In this document: piece by piece, positions 6,632 to 7,006 of the stretch
Layout: each line of letters begins with the position of its first letter
Position numbering within the stretch: position 1 is the stretch's first letter
NCBI GenBank assembly: GCA_937959095.1
Contig: CALGLY010000561.1
Location: 1-7,006, forward strand
Origin: an uncultured Saprospiraceae bacterium
GTDB taxonomy: Bacteria > Bacteroidota > Bacteroidia > Chitinophagales > Saprospiraceae
DNA: 7,006 bases
Reading direction: 5' to 3'
The notes under the pieces: model-generated
What the model saw: only the letters and a program-made list of their open reading frames with translations
The model's database searches: none
What the model was told of the DNA's origin: nothing
Position numbers and translations under genes: made by a program

Positions 6632-7006
6632 ATGTACAACGACAATCCGACATTAGAAGGCGTTACGAAAGAGATCCTCAAGGAGCGACAAGGTGAGGTG
6701 TTTTTCAAGGAAGCGGCAGGCGCGAAGAAATTTTATATTGAGAGCTATGGCTGTCAGATGAATTTTAGTGATAGCGAAATTGTGGCTTCTATTTTATCTG
6801 ATGTGGGCTATGCCCCGACGCGAGATATGGAAGAATCGGACTTGATTCTTATTAATACTTGTTCTATTCGAGAGCGGGCAGAGGATACGGTGCGTCGTCG
6901 CTTGCGGGTGTTTGATAAGGTTAAGAAAACCCGTCCAGGGATGCTAGTTGGGGTGTTGGGCTGCATGGCTGAACGCTTGAAAAAGAAGTTTTTGGAGCAG
7001 GAAAAA
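6632..7006 (+). CDS. miaB: tRNA-2-methylthio-N6-dimethylallyladenosine synthase MiaB (N-terminal part; 3' partial)
   Basis: MiaB is a radical-SAM methylthiotransferase that adds a 2-methylthio group to N6-isopentenyladenosine at position 37 of tRNAs reading UNN codons. The 125 codons visible cover a short extension and the N-terminal methylthiotransferase (UPF0004) domain: [19 protein letters not shown], then the [12 protein letters not shown] segment and [11 protein letters not shown]. Cysteines 41, 77 and 111 are the three ligands of the auxiliary 4Fe-4S cluster. The CQMN, NTCSIRE and GCMAERLK motifs separate MiaB from RimO and MtaB. The radical-SAM CxxxCxxC motif and TRAM domain lie beyond the window. 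The frame stays open to the last base. The ATG at 6632 is the only plausible start after an in-frame TAG at 6590. No Shine-Dalgarno sequence is present. Confidence 0.95.
   Translation, partial: MYNDNPTLEGVTKEILKERQGEVFFKEAAGAKKFYIESYGCQMNFSDSEIVASILSDVGYAPTRDMEESDLILINTCSIRERAEDTVRRRLRVFDKVKKTRPGMLVGVLGCMAERLKKKFLEQEK

Overview
The window looks like chromosomal DNA from a member of the Bacteroidota. The evidence is an adhesin-type protein ending in a gliding-motility-associated C-terminal domain, a PorP/SprF-family protein directly after it, A-rich leaders without Shine-Dalgarno sequences, and a TAnnTTTG-type promoter element before miaB. The architecture resembles that of Saprospirales or Chitinophagales, but this finer placement is a guess. 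All recognised genes are on the + strand.

Layout. (1) 1-4259 is the 3' part of a large secreted protein gene that is already open at base 1. The visible 1,419 or so residues hold the end of one proprotein-convertase P-domain, a second complete P-like domain, short Ig/PKD-like modules, a possible fibronectin-like module, ten SprB-type repeats and a type-B sorting domain for the type IX secretion system (T9SS). (2) 4260-4377 is an AT-rich spacer that is mostly one long imperfect inverted repeat. (3) 4378-5427 encodes a PorP/SprF-family membrane protein. (4) 5428-5524 holds a strong hairpin, probably a terminator, and a small hairpin at the next gene. (5) 5525-6496 encodes a predicted lipoprotein of unknown function. 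(6) 6497-6631 is a leader region with a probable promoter. (7) 6632-7006 is the start of miaB, cut by the window end.

How the genes fit together. The adhesin and the PorP/SprF protein form the well-known pairing in which a long SprB-like surface protein is followed by its dedicated T9SS partner. SprF is needed for SprB secretion in Flavobacterium johnsoniae. The terminator after the PorP/SprF gene closes this two-gene unit. The lipoprotein may be another envelope protein but has no visible functional link. miaB is a tRNA-modification housekeeping gene and probably marks the return to core genome.

I found no clearly undescribed system. The items most worth a second look are the long hairpin between adhesin and partner, the double P-domain architecture with its unseen N-terminus, and the orphan lipoprotein. 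No tRNA, rRNA, CRISPR array, insertion sequence or phage gene was seen.
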